A stretch of DNA of 64,000 nucleotides from Mantamonas sphyraenae (taxonomy: Eukaryota > CRuMs > Mantamonadidae): contig JAPMXV010000032.1 of assembly GCA_026936335.1 (NCBI GenBank), positions 186,001 through 250,000 of the forward strand, read 5' to 3'. This document shows positions 1 through 10,061 of the stretch, piece after piece. Under the pieces are notes generated by a model. The model worked only from the letters and a program-made list of their open reading frames with translations. It had not been told where the DNA came from and made no database searches. The first letter of the stretch is position 1, and every line of letters starts with the position of its first letter. The translations under genes were made by a program, and so were the position numbers.

Positions 1-53
1 AAGCTTGTAGGGAAAAGGCTCAAAAAACGCTGGCTTGCTCGCGCCCGGCTTAC

Positions 54-685
54 CTCGGTCCACGTATGATTGACGCCCAGCCAGAGCTTCAATAAACACC
101 CACACCAGCGTCACGAGATATACAGTAAGTGCGGAAAAGATGAGCGCGAGATAGGTGACGAAAAACCTGTGGGGGGGAGCAGGAGCCAGGACCAACAGGA
201 AAAATGGGGTGAGCATTTGTTCTGGATGGCAAATCGAGGAGACACAACTCCGGCTGTGGCATGGCGACGGGAGTGGGACGGGAGGATAACGCACCTGTAA
301 TTGTGTGCCCCAATGCAATTGTTTAGCCACTTGCAGTGATGGTCGAAATTGTGGACGCACTTGTCGCATAGCTTGCAATGTTTGCTACTCTTGGCGACGT
401 GTGCCTTGCATATGCGGCAGTACACTTTGTTTGCCTTTTCGACATCTGTGAGCATGTGTCGCTTTGTGATTGCGCGATCGCACGGGTCGATCCGCATGAT
501 GTGCATGGCAGTGAGTGCCGAGAGGAGCCAAAGCACGCCAAAGGCATATCCAAAGTATGCCGCCGAACCAGGGTCCCAGCCGGGCAGAACGGTGACATAG
601 AAGACGGAGCCCAAGACCAGCTGCAGGCCCAAGAAGAGACGACAGGTACTCCCCAAGGTTCACTGCACCCGGTCCGTCGGACCAT
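54..685 (-). CDS. DHHC palmitoyltransferase (3' end outside window)
   Basis: S-acyltransferase that attaches palmitate to cysteines of membrane proteins. Exon 295..620 holds two hydrophobic segments followed by the zinc-binding cysteine-rich domain with the pattern CRIC, HC, CDKCV and catalytic DHHC ([13 protein letters not shown]). Exon 54..166 encodes a further membrane helix ([18 protein letters not shown]). A donor follows at 53, so the rest of the gene lies left of the window. The N terminus is uncertain. The reading frame closes just upstream of 656, and the best model is a short first exon 650..685 (MVRRTG) joined over a 29-base intron 621..649 (GTACCT to CTGCAG). That start would lie 51 bases from the divergent WD40 gene, a spacing typical of this region. 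The family is certain; the 5' end is inferred. Confidence 0.85.
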
Positions 686-736
686 GATGTGTTGGTTGGC
701 GGCGCCAGCGCTGCTGCGGCCAGGAGAATTCTGAAG

Positions 737-2362
737 ATGTCCCGTGCTCCACCCAAGCCCGTGTTTCTGCGTGGCAAGGACACAGATGTGACGGCAGTGT
801 GTTTTGTAAGCGATGAGACGCAGTCACGGTCGCTGCTTGTGTCTGGGTCGGCCACAGGGTGGCTGTCGGTGTGGAATCTTGCACGTCGCCGTGTCTACCA
901 GCGTTTCTGCGCGTATGGAGACGGGGAAACAGACATACACGAGGAAGCAGGCTCCTCCACCTCCACAGCTGTGCAGAGGGACAAGGGATTGGAGGAGGAG
1001 GAGGAGGAGGAGGAGGATGCAGGGATGGCGCAGCCTCACGCTGTGCTGCAACTCGTTCAGTTGGACGCGTCCAGGCTGCTGTCGCAGTGCCGTGACGGCG
1101 TGTTGAGCGTGTGGGACACGCAGAGTATGTGGGACGCGGTACTGAAAGGTGCCAAGGAGCGTGCGCAGTCTCCGAGGTTGCTGCGGCGGCTGCAGGTGCA
1201 CAGCATCAATTTCTGCCGCGTGGCCGTGCGTGTGCTTGCACCAGCATCACGAAAGTGGTCTCAGGCACAAAACAAGGTGTTGGATAACGTGGAGAATGGC
1301 AGAGAGGGTGACCACGATGCACAAACGTCACCAGAGGCTGCGGAAGGAGTTCAAAAGGCAGGCGCCAAGGGATCGGGCATGGGCAAGTCTCTCTTCCAAC
1401 TGGCGGTGGAAGAAGGAGACTTGGAGATGGACGAGGTTGTAGCTGGAGACAAAGACGGTGGGGAGGCAGATCCACCGGCGCAGCAGGTGATTCGGTTTGA
1501 CGACGGGCTGAAGGAGGACGATGCAGAGGATTCATTGTTGTTTGCACACGTGGAGGTTGAACAAATCAGGCAGGAGGGACCGTCGCTGCTTTCCCTGGCG
1601 CTGGGCGAAGTGGATGAGGACGATAGCGTTCGCGGCGGCAATGGCGAGGGCCGCCTGAGGCTGACAAATGGGGCCGATGAGGAAGACGAGACCCTAGTGG
1701 CGTTGGATGGGAGACAGAGGACACTGGTGGCGTGTGCAGACGAGGACATGCAAACTGTGGCCGTTTACGATGTGGACGCGGAGGAAGGGGAGGAGCTGGT
1801 GTGCACCCTGGAGGCACGAGGAGCACAGAGTGGCATGTGCATGTGTGTGGCATTCCATGGGGCAGCACAGCTTGTGGCAGGGTATGAGGACGGATGTGTG
1901 TACATGTGGCGGTTGGAAGCGGGCGGGCGGGGCGTAGCTCCTGCAGGGCAGCTGCGGATGCATAAGGAGCCGGTGATGTGCTTGTGTGTGAGCACAGGAG
2001 AGGCAGCATTGTTGCTCACGGGCTCTGCCGAAGACCATTTGGTGCTGGCTCAGTGGCAAGACGCAGGAGAAGGAGCGGAAGGAGGCGAATGGGGCCTGCT
2101 GGGCCGCACACAGTCGTTGGAACACGCAGGATTCACAGCAATGGCTGTGCGAGGAAGCGATAGTCGTGTGGTGGCCACAGCAGGATGGGACAAGCGTGTG
2201 CGTGTGTACAGCTGGGACGCACAGTTGCGTCCGCTGGCTGTGCTGCGTGGCCACGTAAAGTCGTTGCAGGCTGTGAGCTGGTGTGTGGCCACAGACATGC
2301 TTGCGTCAGGGTCGTCGGACGGGCGTGTGGGTTTGTGGGAGTTGGACTTCAAGCGCAAATGA
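737..2362 (+). CDS. WD40-repeat protein, GNB1L/ASTRA-associated protein 1 (ASA1)-like
   Basis: Single-exon protein of 541 residues. It starts with a short proline-containing lead and the blade LRGKDTDVTAVCF and ends with ASGSSDGRVGLWEL. This is the N- and C-terminal pattern of the GNB1L/ASA1 family, in which the first repeat begins right at the N terminus. Members of that family work with the TTT/ASTRA complex that stabilises PIKK kinases. Between repeats there are long acidic inserts (residues about 80 to 100 and 220 to 330), so only some blades are easy to see. The ATG at 737 (GAAG-ATG) was chosen because the open frame further upstream has only a GTG. The family assignment rests on the overall pattern; a different WD40 protein remains possible. 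Confidence 0.65.
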   Translation: MSRAPPKPVFLRGKDTDVTAVCFVSDETQSRSLLVSGSATGWLSVWNLARRRVYQRFCAYGDGETDIHEEAGSSTSTAVQRDKGLEEEEEEEEDAGMAQPHAVLQLVQLDASRLLSQCRDGVLSVWDTQSMWDAVLKGAKERAQSPRLLRRLQVHSINFCRVAVRVLAPASRKWSQAQNKVLDNVENGREGDHDAQTSPEAAEGVQKAGAKGSGMGKSLFQLAVEEGDLEMDEVVAGDKDGGEADPPAQQVIRFDDGLKEDDAEDSLLFAHVEVEQIRQEGPSLLSLALGEVDEDDSVRGGNGEGRLRLTNGADEEDETLVALDGRQRTLVACADEDMQTVAVYDVDAEEGEELVCTLEARGAQSGMCMCVAFHGAAQLVAGYEDGCVYMWRLEAGGRGVAPAGQLRMHKEPVMCLCVSTGEAALLLTGSAEDHLVLAQWQDAGEGAEGGEWGLLGRTQSLEHAGFTAMAVRGSDSRVVATAGWDKRVRVYSWDAQLRPLAVLRGHVKSLQAVSWCVATDMLASGSSDGRVGLWELDFKRK

Positions 2363-2404
2363 AATCATCAGCGCCGTGCGCATCACACCAAACACAGAAT
2401 CGAA

Positions 2405-2815
2405 ATGAGCGAGAGTGAGAGCAACATTGTGGAAGTGGCGACATACGAGGAGTACCAGGAGGTGCTGAAGGATCAGCTGGAGGCGGCAAAAGAGAGCGGA
2501 AAGCACGTGCTTGTGCTGCTGTACGCAGCTTACGAGGCGGAAACGGGCAAGTCGTGGTGTGGAGACTGCCGCATGGCCATGCCAAAGTTGCAGGAGCTGG
2601 CCAAGGCCAACGAAGACAAGTGTGTGATGCTGCAGGTGGACGCCGGCGACCGTAGGGTGTGGCGCTCGGAGGACAACGCGTACCGCACGGACAGCACGTT
2701 GCAGGCGACAGCCGTGCCCACTCTGTATGAGTTTGACACCGATGGGGCCGTCGTCAAGAAGAAGGTGGAGGAGGAGTGCTATGCCGAGGGAATCGAGGAC
2801 TTTTTCGTGTGGTGA
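2405..2815 (+). CDS. TXNDC17: Thioredoxin-domain protein TXNDC17 (TRP14)-like
   Basis: Cytosolic disulfide reductase of 136 residues, the normal size for this family. The diagnostic active site is KSWCGDC (WCxDC) around residue 50, in place of the WCGPC of ordinary thioredoxin, with an acidic and aromatic helix after it. ATAVPTLYEF contains the cis-proline loop of the thioredoxin fold. In animals the protein reduces small disulfides such as cystine and regulates NF-kB signalling; here only the reductase role can be inferred. It starts 42 bases after the preceding gene's stop, on the same strand, without an intron. Confidence 0.9.
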   Translation: MSESESNIVEVATYEEYQEVLKDQLEAAKESGKHVLVLLYAAYEAETGKSWCGDCRMAMPKLQELAKANEDKCVMLQVDAGDRRVWRSEDNAYRTDSTLQATAVPTLYEFDTDGAVVKKKVEEECYAEGIEDFFVW

Positions 2816-2976
2816 TTGAGTGTGGAGGTCAATGGAGCTTTTTGCCGCAAACATGCACACATGGAGCCATTCGTGCACGCCCATGGGCTTTGGACTGTGT
2901 TTGGCGACATCTTGGTGGGGGTTGTGTGGATGAGGATGCTGTGGCGCCGAGTACGGCAACCTTTTGGTCTTGGAAG

Positions 2977-3928
2977 ATGTCGGAAGTCGAACAAACACCC
3001 ACGGAGGAGACGACGGAGAACACAGAGGTGACAACGACGGAGAGCACGGGCGAGCAAGAGGCTGGCGAGTCGACGGGCGGAGGAAACGGGGAGCAGGGAG
3101 AGGAGGAAGCGAGCAAAGACGATGAGGACGAGGAGCTCGCCCGCCTTCAGGAAAAGGTGAACCAGATGGCAGCAGAGGCGGCTCGTCTGAACGACATGGC
3201 AAGCAGCAACACAGGAAGCAGCAGCAGCGCAGACGCAGGTGCGTGTGGGGTCGAGTGGAAGGCATGGGTGTGAGCGTGGGCGGACGGCAAAGCAGCCGCA
3301 TGTTCGGAGCGAGGAGGTGAGTGGACACTGACACAGAGGAGGCGGTGTGTATGCAGAGGGGACACCTGTGAACAGCGAAGAGGTGGATGCACGCTCTGTT
3401 TTTGTGAAGAACGTGGACTTCCAGGCATCTGCAGACGAGCTGCAGGAGCACTTTGCCAAGTGCGGGACCATCAACAGGGTGACGATCCTGACGAACCCAT
3501 ACACGGGCAAGGGCAAGGGGTAAGTTGCACCCAAAAGGGTACACGCAGGACCAGAGGGTTCTGCGTGGCGACGGGACGGAGGGTGGTGTGCACAGGGGCA
3601 GGTCATGGAGCAGAGACGTGGCCGACGTGTGCGCGCGCTCTTTCGCTCAATTTCCGGCTGCCGGAGGCTGACACGATGGCGGGACGCACTGTACACACCC
3701 ACGTACACACACAGCATCGCATACATCGAGTTTAACGACAAGGATTCGCTGACAAACGCCCTGATTTTGAACGAGAGCATGTTCAAGGGCAGGCCACTGA
3801 CGGTGCTTCCGAAGCGCACGAATCTGCCTGGCCGTGGCCGAGGACGAGGCCGTGGACGGGGCAGGGGCCGTGGACGTGGCCGGGGCCGTGGGTATTATGG
3901 CGGCTATCGTGGCTATGCGCCGTATTGA
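2977..3928 (+). CDS. PABPN1: Nuclear poly(A)-binding protein (PABPN1/PABP2)
   Basis: Controls poly(A) tail length during 3' processing. Exons 2977..3238, 3357..3519 and 3715..3928 give 212 residues. The N-terminal third is acidic and Thr/Glu-rich, followed by a short coiled coil ([16 protein letters not shown]), as in the animal protein. One RRM follows: RNP2 is SVFVKNVDF and RNP1 is formed across the second intron (KGKG-IAYIEF). The tail is a run of Arg-Gly repeats ending [11 protein letters not shown], a likely arginine-methylation and nuclear-import region. Both introns are GT-AG, and the second ends in a CA-rich acceptor. Stop-to-stop distance to the convergent ATP-citrate lyase gene is 60 bases. 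Confidence 0.92.
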
Positions 3929-3988
3929 GGAGTGGGAGGGCAAATTTTCCGAATGAAATGCTTTTGTTGTCCAGAAACCACGGTTCCA

Positions 3989-5971
3989 TCACGAGTACAG
4001 GACATCGTCCCACGGGTGGCGATACAGCGGCTGCTTGAGTCGTTTCTGATCCAGGGCATGGCCGAGGAAACCGATGGAGCGTCCAAGGCAAAACACGCCG
4101 TTGAGGTAGCCAATGTCAAGCACCTCGTCAATCTCCTCCTCGGAAAAGGAGGCGCAGCTGGACATGAGGTCGATAAACAGGGTGGCCAGGCAGCCATCGA
4201 CGTTGAGGACGAGGTTGTTGGCCTTCTTGAGCGTCTCAGCCTCCACAGCGAGGGCGTAACGCAGGTGGGACGTGTCGTCAAACTCACGCTCGGCATACTC
4301 CTGCATGAGCTGCACACGCTTGTCGCGGTTGTCTGCGCTCTTGATGCGGTGACCAATGCCTGGGATGCGGATGCCCTTCTTCTTCATCTCAGCCACGAAT
4401 TGGTACGGCTCGAGACCGCGCACATAGGCGGAGCGGAAGTAGCGTGCAGCATCATCGATGGCACCACCAAAGCGAGGTCCAATGGTCAACAGACCCGAAC
4501 ACAGACAGGACACGAGATCCTTGCCTGCGCGGGCGGCGACAATGGCGGAGTGAGCGCCGGACACGCAGGGGCCGTGGTCTGCCACGAGGATGAGTGCCAT
4601 TTCGATGAAGCGGGTGGCGTAGCGCGGCAGGCGGCGCTTGAACCAGAGGAGAGCGACGACGTCGCCGACACTCATGTTCTCTGTGATCACGGAGCTGATG
4701 GGCACCCCTGCGTACGTGGGCTCCTCGCCACGATCGTCGCAAATGGTGGACACAATGCCGGTCGCACGTCGAATGAGACCCTGCTTCTGCATGCCCTCGT
4801 AGTTCTCTGGCAGGGGGCGAGGCAGGGGCTCGTCGATGTCCTCGAGCGCGGGCACTTCACCCTTGGCCACGAGTTGCTGGTACACATCCTCAATGAGCTG
4901 GGGAAAGTCCTGGAAGGACTTGGGCACGTGGCAGCCTGCGTTTGCCAGGGCCTTGTTCTTGGCGTCGGCCGAGGTGAGTTCGCTGCCAGACTTTGCACCG
5001 GCGTGGCCAAACTGCACCTCGGTGGTGAACATCTTTGCACACGTGCCGGTGACCCACACACACACGGGCTTGGTGATGCGTCCGTCCTTGACAGCCTCGG
5101 CAATGGCATACTCGGCCACGCCGCCGAGCTCGCCCAGGACCACAATCATCTTGATCTCGTCGATGTTCTGGTAGCGCAGACAGTGGTCCACAAACCCACT
5201 GCCGGGGTTCACGTCGCCACCAATGGCCACTCCTTGGAAGATGCCGTTGGTGCGTTGCGACAGGATGTTGTACATCTCGTTTGACAGGCCTCCGCTTTTG
5301 CTCACAAAGCCCACGGAGCCCGGACGGTACAGCTTGCTGGCAATCACGTTCTCAATCGTGCCTGCTGTGTCTGCGCACTTGAATGCACCCGCTTGGATGA
5401 AGCCCACCTGTGTGTGTGTGTTTGTGTGTGTGTGTGCCGCGACGTCTGCGTGTCAGCAGCTGCTGCGTGGTGGGAAGGAACAATCGCGTGGAAGCCAAAA
5501 ACTCACAGTCGCCGGGCCGATAATCAGCTTGCCGTTGCGACGAGCGAGGGCATTGAGCCTGCGCATCTGGCGCTCGGGGACACCCTCGGCCACAATGACA
5601 ATGGTGTTGAAGGTGTCTGTGTTGAGGGCCTCCAGGGTGCTCTGGTAGACGGAGCGGAAGCTGGCAAAGTTGACAAAGACGTCTGCGTCGGCGTGCTCAT
5701 CGGCAGCCTCTTGGATGTTGCTGTAGATGGGCAGGAACATCTCCTGGGGTCCGAAGAAGGACTTGTGAAGACCCTTTGAGGAGCCTGGGGTGATGAGGGC
5801 GGCCACACTGGGCACGTCTCGGCCACAAATCCAGTCAAAGTCGAGCATGCGAGCGACAGGCTTCGGCTTGGCGTTGTAAAACACACACTTGGTCTCGCGC
5901 GTGAACGAGGGCACGTGTGCCTGCACCTCTGTGCTGCTGCTGCTGCTGCTGCTACTGCTACTGCTGCTCAT
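3989..5971 (-). CDS. ACLB: ATP-citrate lyase subunit B
   Basis: Together with subunit A it converts citrate, CoA and ATP to acetyl-CoA and oxaloacetate in the cytosol. Exons 5507..5971 and 3989..5407 (intron 99 bases) give 627 residues. They correspond to the C-terminal half of the single-chain animal enzyme, comprising a succinyl-CoA-synthetase-alpha-like part and a citrate-synthase-like part. Visible landmarks are the CoA-binding GPATVGFIQ junction, the phospho-histidine loop QFGHAGAKSG, and GIGHRIKS and LIDLMSSC in the citrate-synthase part. The N terminus carries a run of serines encoded by an AGC triplet repeat. It is divergent from subunit A, with 311 bases between start codons. Confidence 0.96.
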
Positions 5972-6282
5972 GGCCTGTCTCTACTCGCGAAGGGTATCGA
6001 AAAAGAGTTGGCTGCGTCGGCGCCCTTGTCGTTTCAGACGTTTTTCAGTCCGGCCGCAGGCAATCGTTCGAGAAGTTCTCGGCCCAGGCTCAACGTCTCG
6101 AAGCAATGCCGAGCACACAACAATGCCTCGAGAGATGCTGTGTACATAGGGGCGAGCCGCGATTGCGCGAGAGCAACCATCTTGGCACCACAAGCCGACA
6201 TTGAAAGAAAAAAAACTTCCACGGCGCCTGCGAGGACCGAGCCACCCCAAGAAACCCACACTCCAAAGAAACCGGAACAGCC
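5972..6282. promoter_or_regulatory. Shared divergent promoter of the two ATP-citrate lyase subunit genes
   Basis: These 311 bases separate the start codons of subunits B (-) and A (+) and hold no other open frame that I believe. They must contain the 5' leaders and promoters of both genes. I see CG-rich stretches (GGCCGCAGG, TCTCGAAGC, GCCGCGATTGCGCG) and an A-run at 6209..6217, but no TATA box I would defend. A common control region would keep the two subunits at equal levels; this is inference from layout alone. Confidence 0.7.
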
Positions 6283-7662
6283 ATGGCCCGCAAGAAGATC
6301 TACGAAGTGGATGCCAAGCGCCTGGTGGCGCAGTTTATCAAGCGCTACACCAAGTTGCAGTTCATCAAGCCGACGGCGCAGGTGAATGACGAGGCGCAAG
6401 ACCTTTCGAGGATGGCGCAGCATGACGCGGAGTACACCTGGCTGGGCGAGCAGCCTCTGGTGGCCAAGCCGGACATTCTGATTGGCCAGCGCGGCAAGCA
6501 CGGCCTGGTGCTGCTCAAGGCCACGCCGAGCGAAGCGCAGGCATGGATTGATGAGCGCCTGGGCAAGGATTTGGACATCAACGGTGTGGTGGGACGTCAG
6601 GACAATTTCCTCGTCGAGCCTTTCTGCCCGCACAAGGAAGAGTACTACCTCTCCTTCCTGTCCGAGCCCGAGTACACCACAGTCAACTTTAGCACCAACG
6701 GTGGCGTGGAGGTGGAGGACAACTGGGACACCATGGCCGTGATTCAGATCCCTGTCGGCTCGACCATTGCGTGCGACACCCTTCTCACGCAGGACGAGCA
6801 GCCCAACGAGCTGGACCTGCCTCTGGAGTACGTGGACATCACAGAAGACCTCACCAAGGCAGGCGTGCCGGAAGACAAGATGGCCATCACGCTGGAGGTG
6901 ATTGCCTCCTGCTTCCGCGTGTTTGAAGACCTGGATTTTGTGCAGCTGGAGATGAACCCGTTTGTGTTTGACCACGAGGGTGTCCCTTGGGCCTTGGACA
7001 TGGTGGCCGAGGTGGATGACACCGCCCTCTTCCTGCAGACGCGCAACTGGGGCGACCTGCGCTTCCCGCAGCCCTTTGGCCTCTTTGAGTCCGACGAGGA
7101 GGAGTACATCAGCAGCCTGGACGAAAAGACAGGTGCTTCCCTCAAGCTCACTGTCCTCAACCCTCACGGCCACATCTGGAGCCTGGTGGCAGGCGGCGGT
7201 GCTTCCGTCGTCTTTGCCGACACCGTCTCCGATCTGGGCTATGGCGAGCAGTTGGGCAACTACGGCGAGTACAGCGGCGCACCCAACGAGGAGGAGACCT
7301 ACAATTACACCAAAACAGTGCTCTCCCTGGCGTGCGCCAACAACGACGGCGGCAACAAAGCGCTGCTCATCGGCGGTGGCATTGCCAACTTTACCGATGT
7401 GGCCAAGACCTTCAAGGGCATTGTGCATGCCCTCAAGGAGTACAAGACGCAGCTGGCGGAGAACAACATGCGCATCTTTGTGCGTCGCGCAGGCCCCAAC
7501 TACGTCCAAGGCATGAAGATCATGCAGGACACTTGCAAGGAGATCGGCATTCCGGCCATCATCTACGGCAAGGAGGTGCCCATGACCAGCATCATCCCCG
7601 AGGCCATCGAGTGGATTGAGTCCAACACCGGTAGCAGCGGCAGCAGCACAGCCAAGCTCTGA
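6283..7662 (+). CDS. ACLA: ATP-citrate lyase subunit A
   Basis: Single exon of 459 residues. It matches the N-terminal, ATP-grasp and citrate-binding half of the animal enzyme. The start MARKKIYEVDAKRL is close to the family start. The ATP-grasp part includes LEMNPFVF and the citrate-binding part contains VAGGGASVVFADT and IFVRRAGPNYVQG. The protein stops where the linker to the B half begins in fused enzymes, so this is a genuine two-gene organisation as in plants and many fungi. Stop-to-stop distance to the convergent formate-THF ligase is 56 bases. Confidence 0.96.
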   Translation: MARKKIYEVDAKRLVAQFIKRYTKLQFIKPTAQVNDEAQDLSRMAQHDAEYTWLGEQPLVAKPDILIGQRGKHGLVLLKATPSEAQAWIDERLGKDLDINGVVGRQDNFLVEPFCPHKEEYYLSFLSEPEYTTVNFSTNGGVEVEDNWDTMAVIQIPVGSTIACDTLLTQDEQPNELDLPLEYVDITEDLTKAGVPEDKMAITLEVIASCFRVFEDLDFVQLEMNPFVFDHEGVPWALDMVAEVDDTALFLQTRNWGDLRFPQPFGLFESDEEEYISSLDEKTGASLKLTVLNPHGHIWSLVAGGGASVVFADTVSDLGYGEQLGNYGEYSGAPNEEETYNYTKTVLSLACANNDGGNKALLIGGGIANFTDVAKTFKGIVHALKEYKTQLAENNMRIFVRRAGPNYVQGMKIMQDTCKEIGIPAIIYGKEVPMTSIIPEAIEWIESNTGSSGSSTAKL

Positions 7663-7718
7663 GCCACAATGAATTGTTTTCTGAAGTCCACAACGCCTTC
7701 ATTGCCCTTCAATCCCTC

Positions 7719-8508
7719 TCAAAACAGGCCCAACACCTCCCCATCCTCGTCAATGTCGATGTTGAGATACGCAGGCAGCGTGGGCAGACCAGGCAGCGTG
7801 CGAATGGCTCCGCAAAGCGGGACGAGGAATCCGGCACCGGCAGACAAGCGTACCTCCTGGATGGGAAACACAAAGCCGGTGGGGCGGCCTTTGAGCTGGG
7901 GGTCGTGCGACAGACTCAGATGCGTCTTGGCAATACACACAGGCAGCTGGCCAAAGCCCTGCTCTGTGAACAACGCAATTTGCTCCTGAGCCTGCTCACT
8001 GTACTCCACAGTCGCGGCCCCATAGATCTCGCTGGCCAGTGTGTCGATCTTTGTGGTAATGTCGCTGTCCAGATCGTACAAGAACTTGAAGTTCTGTGCC
8101 TCTGTGTTTTCACACTGTTCAATCACACTCTGGGCCAGCTCCACCGCGCCTGCGCCTCCCTTGGCCCAGTGGTTGGCCACCTGCACGTCACTTGCTCCTG
8201 CTTCCAGTGCAATTTGCTTCACCAGATCCAGCTCCGCCTCGGTGTCCGACGTAAACTGGTTCACAGCCACCACCACGGGCACGCCGTACTTCACCGCGTT
8301 TTCCACATGCGCAGCAAGATTGCTTCGGCACCCTGCCTCCAGCAGTTCCAGGTTTTCTTGCGTGTACGCTTCGTCCAGCGGCTTGCCCGGAGTCACACTG
8401 GGCGCGCCGCCGTGCATCTTCATCGCACGCACAGTGCACACGAGCACGACGCAGTTCGGCTGCAGACCCGACGTACGGCATTTCAAGTTGCAAAACTTTT
8501 CCAGACCC

Positions 8509-8545
<37 letters not shown>

Positions 8546-9872
8546 TGTCAGCTGAGCCGTATGTACCACGCCCCGTTGTGTCTCACTTACCGTCCGAACC
8601 AAAGCCGCACTCGGTCACCACAAAGCCGTCCTTGCCGACCAGCTTCAGGCCAACCTTGTCTGCCAGAATGGACGAGTTGCCCACCGCAATGTTGGCAAAC
8701 GGACCGGCATGCACAAGCGCAGGCGACCCTTCCAACGTCTGCATCAGCGTGGGCTTGATCGCGTCCTTCATCAGCACCGTGATGGCACCCGTGACGCCGA
8801 GGTCGTTGCACGTCACGGGTTGGCCCTGTTTGTCGCTGGCCACCACCATCTTGCCCAATCGCGTGCGCATGTCTGCCAGAGACGTCGTCAGAGCCAAGCA
8901 TGCCATGATCTCGCTCGCCACCGTGATATCAAAGCCCGCTGTCATGCATCATGGAAAGCAGGCGCGCATGGCACGTGCAAACACCCGGGTAAGATGAGCA
9001 TCCGTGTGTGAGCATAGTGTATGTGTGTGGTGTGGGTCAGTGTGTGTCCTCACGTGTCGTCCAGGTGTGAAAAAGCACGGAAAACTGGCTGGGGGTCACT
9101 CACTCTTGCGTTCCATGCCCTTCTCCGTGGACGACTGGCCCACAGTGACCTCGCGCAGGAAGCGGTCGTTGCAATCCACCACGCGACGCCACGAAATGCG
9201 CTCCGGATCGATGTCCAAGCGTACAAAAGCAGCGATCTCCTCCTCGGTCCATGTGTCCGGCGTTTTGTCAGCCAGGCCCAGCTTCTCCAGACGCGGGGCA
9301 AACCCACGTGCCAGCTGCGGCATGCCGTTCTTGTCTTTGGGACACAGACGACGGAACAGCGCCTCGTTGCTCTGCGTGGCTTCGTGGAACACGCGTGTGT
9401 CGATGGCCGCCGCGACCAGGTTGTGTGCTGCCTGGATGGCGTGGATGTCGCCTGTGCTGTGCAGGTTAAAGTCCACCATAGGAGCCAGCTGTGCATATCC
9501 ACCTCCAGCTGCTCCTCCCTTGATGCCAAACGTGGGGCCCTGTGACGGCTGACGCACCGCACAGATGGTCTGCCGCTCCAGATGCGCCGCCAGGGCCTGT
9601 GCCAGTCCCACCGTCGTCGTGCTCTTGCCCTCTCCCAGTGGTGTCGGTGTGATTCCTGTCACCACCACATACTTGCCACTCTCCGACGTCTCCAGCCGGT
9701 CCAGCACGTCCAGGCTCACTTTCGCCTTGTACTTGCCGTACAGCTCCAACTCGTCCTCCTCCAGACCCAACCCTGCCGCAATCTCGGTGATTGGCAGCGG
9801 ATCGACGCTCTTTGCAATCTCCAGGTCGCTCGGGACCTTTTCTTGGATGTTGGTCAGCTTGCGTGCAGACAT
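7719..9872 (-). CDS. Formate-tetrahydrofolate ligase, monofunctional
   Basis: Makes 10-formyl-THF from formate, THF and ATP for purine synthesis and mitochondrial initiator formylation. Exons 9104..9872, 8591..8938 and 7719..8509 give 635 residues, the length of bacterial and plant single-function enzymes. The dehydrogenase/cyclohydrolase part found in animal and fungal trifunctional C1-THF synthases is absent; the protein begins right at the ligase domain (PSDLEIAKS). The ATP loop [10 protein letters not shown] and folate-site sequences such as MKMHGGAPS and [14 protein letters not shown] are present. No organelle targeting peptide is evident from the chosen ATG. The second intron has a long TG repeat, read as CA just before the acceptor on the coding strand. 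Divergent start-to-start spacing to SDA1 is 189 bases. Confidence 0.95.
8511..8544. repeat. TG dinucleotide microsatellite in an intron
   Basis: About 17 TG units lie in the second intron of the formate-THF ligase gene. On the coding strand they read CACACA and run directly into the acceptor CAG, where a pyrimidine tract would normally be. Confidence 0.9.
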
Positions 9873-10061
9873 GGCTGTGTGCCGGGGTTGGTTTCGTTCA
9901 GGTGCCTCGACGAGCGCTTGCATGGACCATCCATTCCATCCTTGCATCCTCCTTCCCCCGCTTTGCCCTTCCCCCTCAAAGGACGTGTGGTATCTGCTCT
10001 CGTATCGACCTGCGAGGCATGCGCACACGGATCCATCGCAAACTTCCGTCTCGGCCGCACC

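Noticed and set aside
689-736. GTG-initiated extension of the WD40 protein
   Set aside because: Eukaryotic initiation at GTG is unlikely and an ATG in good context follows at 737.
3932-5284. Open plus-strand frame of 450 codons opposite ACLB
   Set aside because: The opposite strand encodes the unmistakable lyase subunit; the shadow begins right at the 3' end of PABPN1 and resembles nothing.
6034-7509. Open minus-strand frame of 491 codons opposite ACLA
   Set aside because: Antisense of a conserved enzyme; no domain pattern, and it would cover the shared promoter.
8583-8945. Separate small gene suggested by an isolated 120-codon frame
   Set aside because: It is the middle exon of the formate-THF ligase, with matching phases on both sides.
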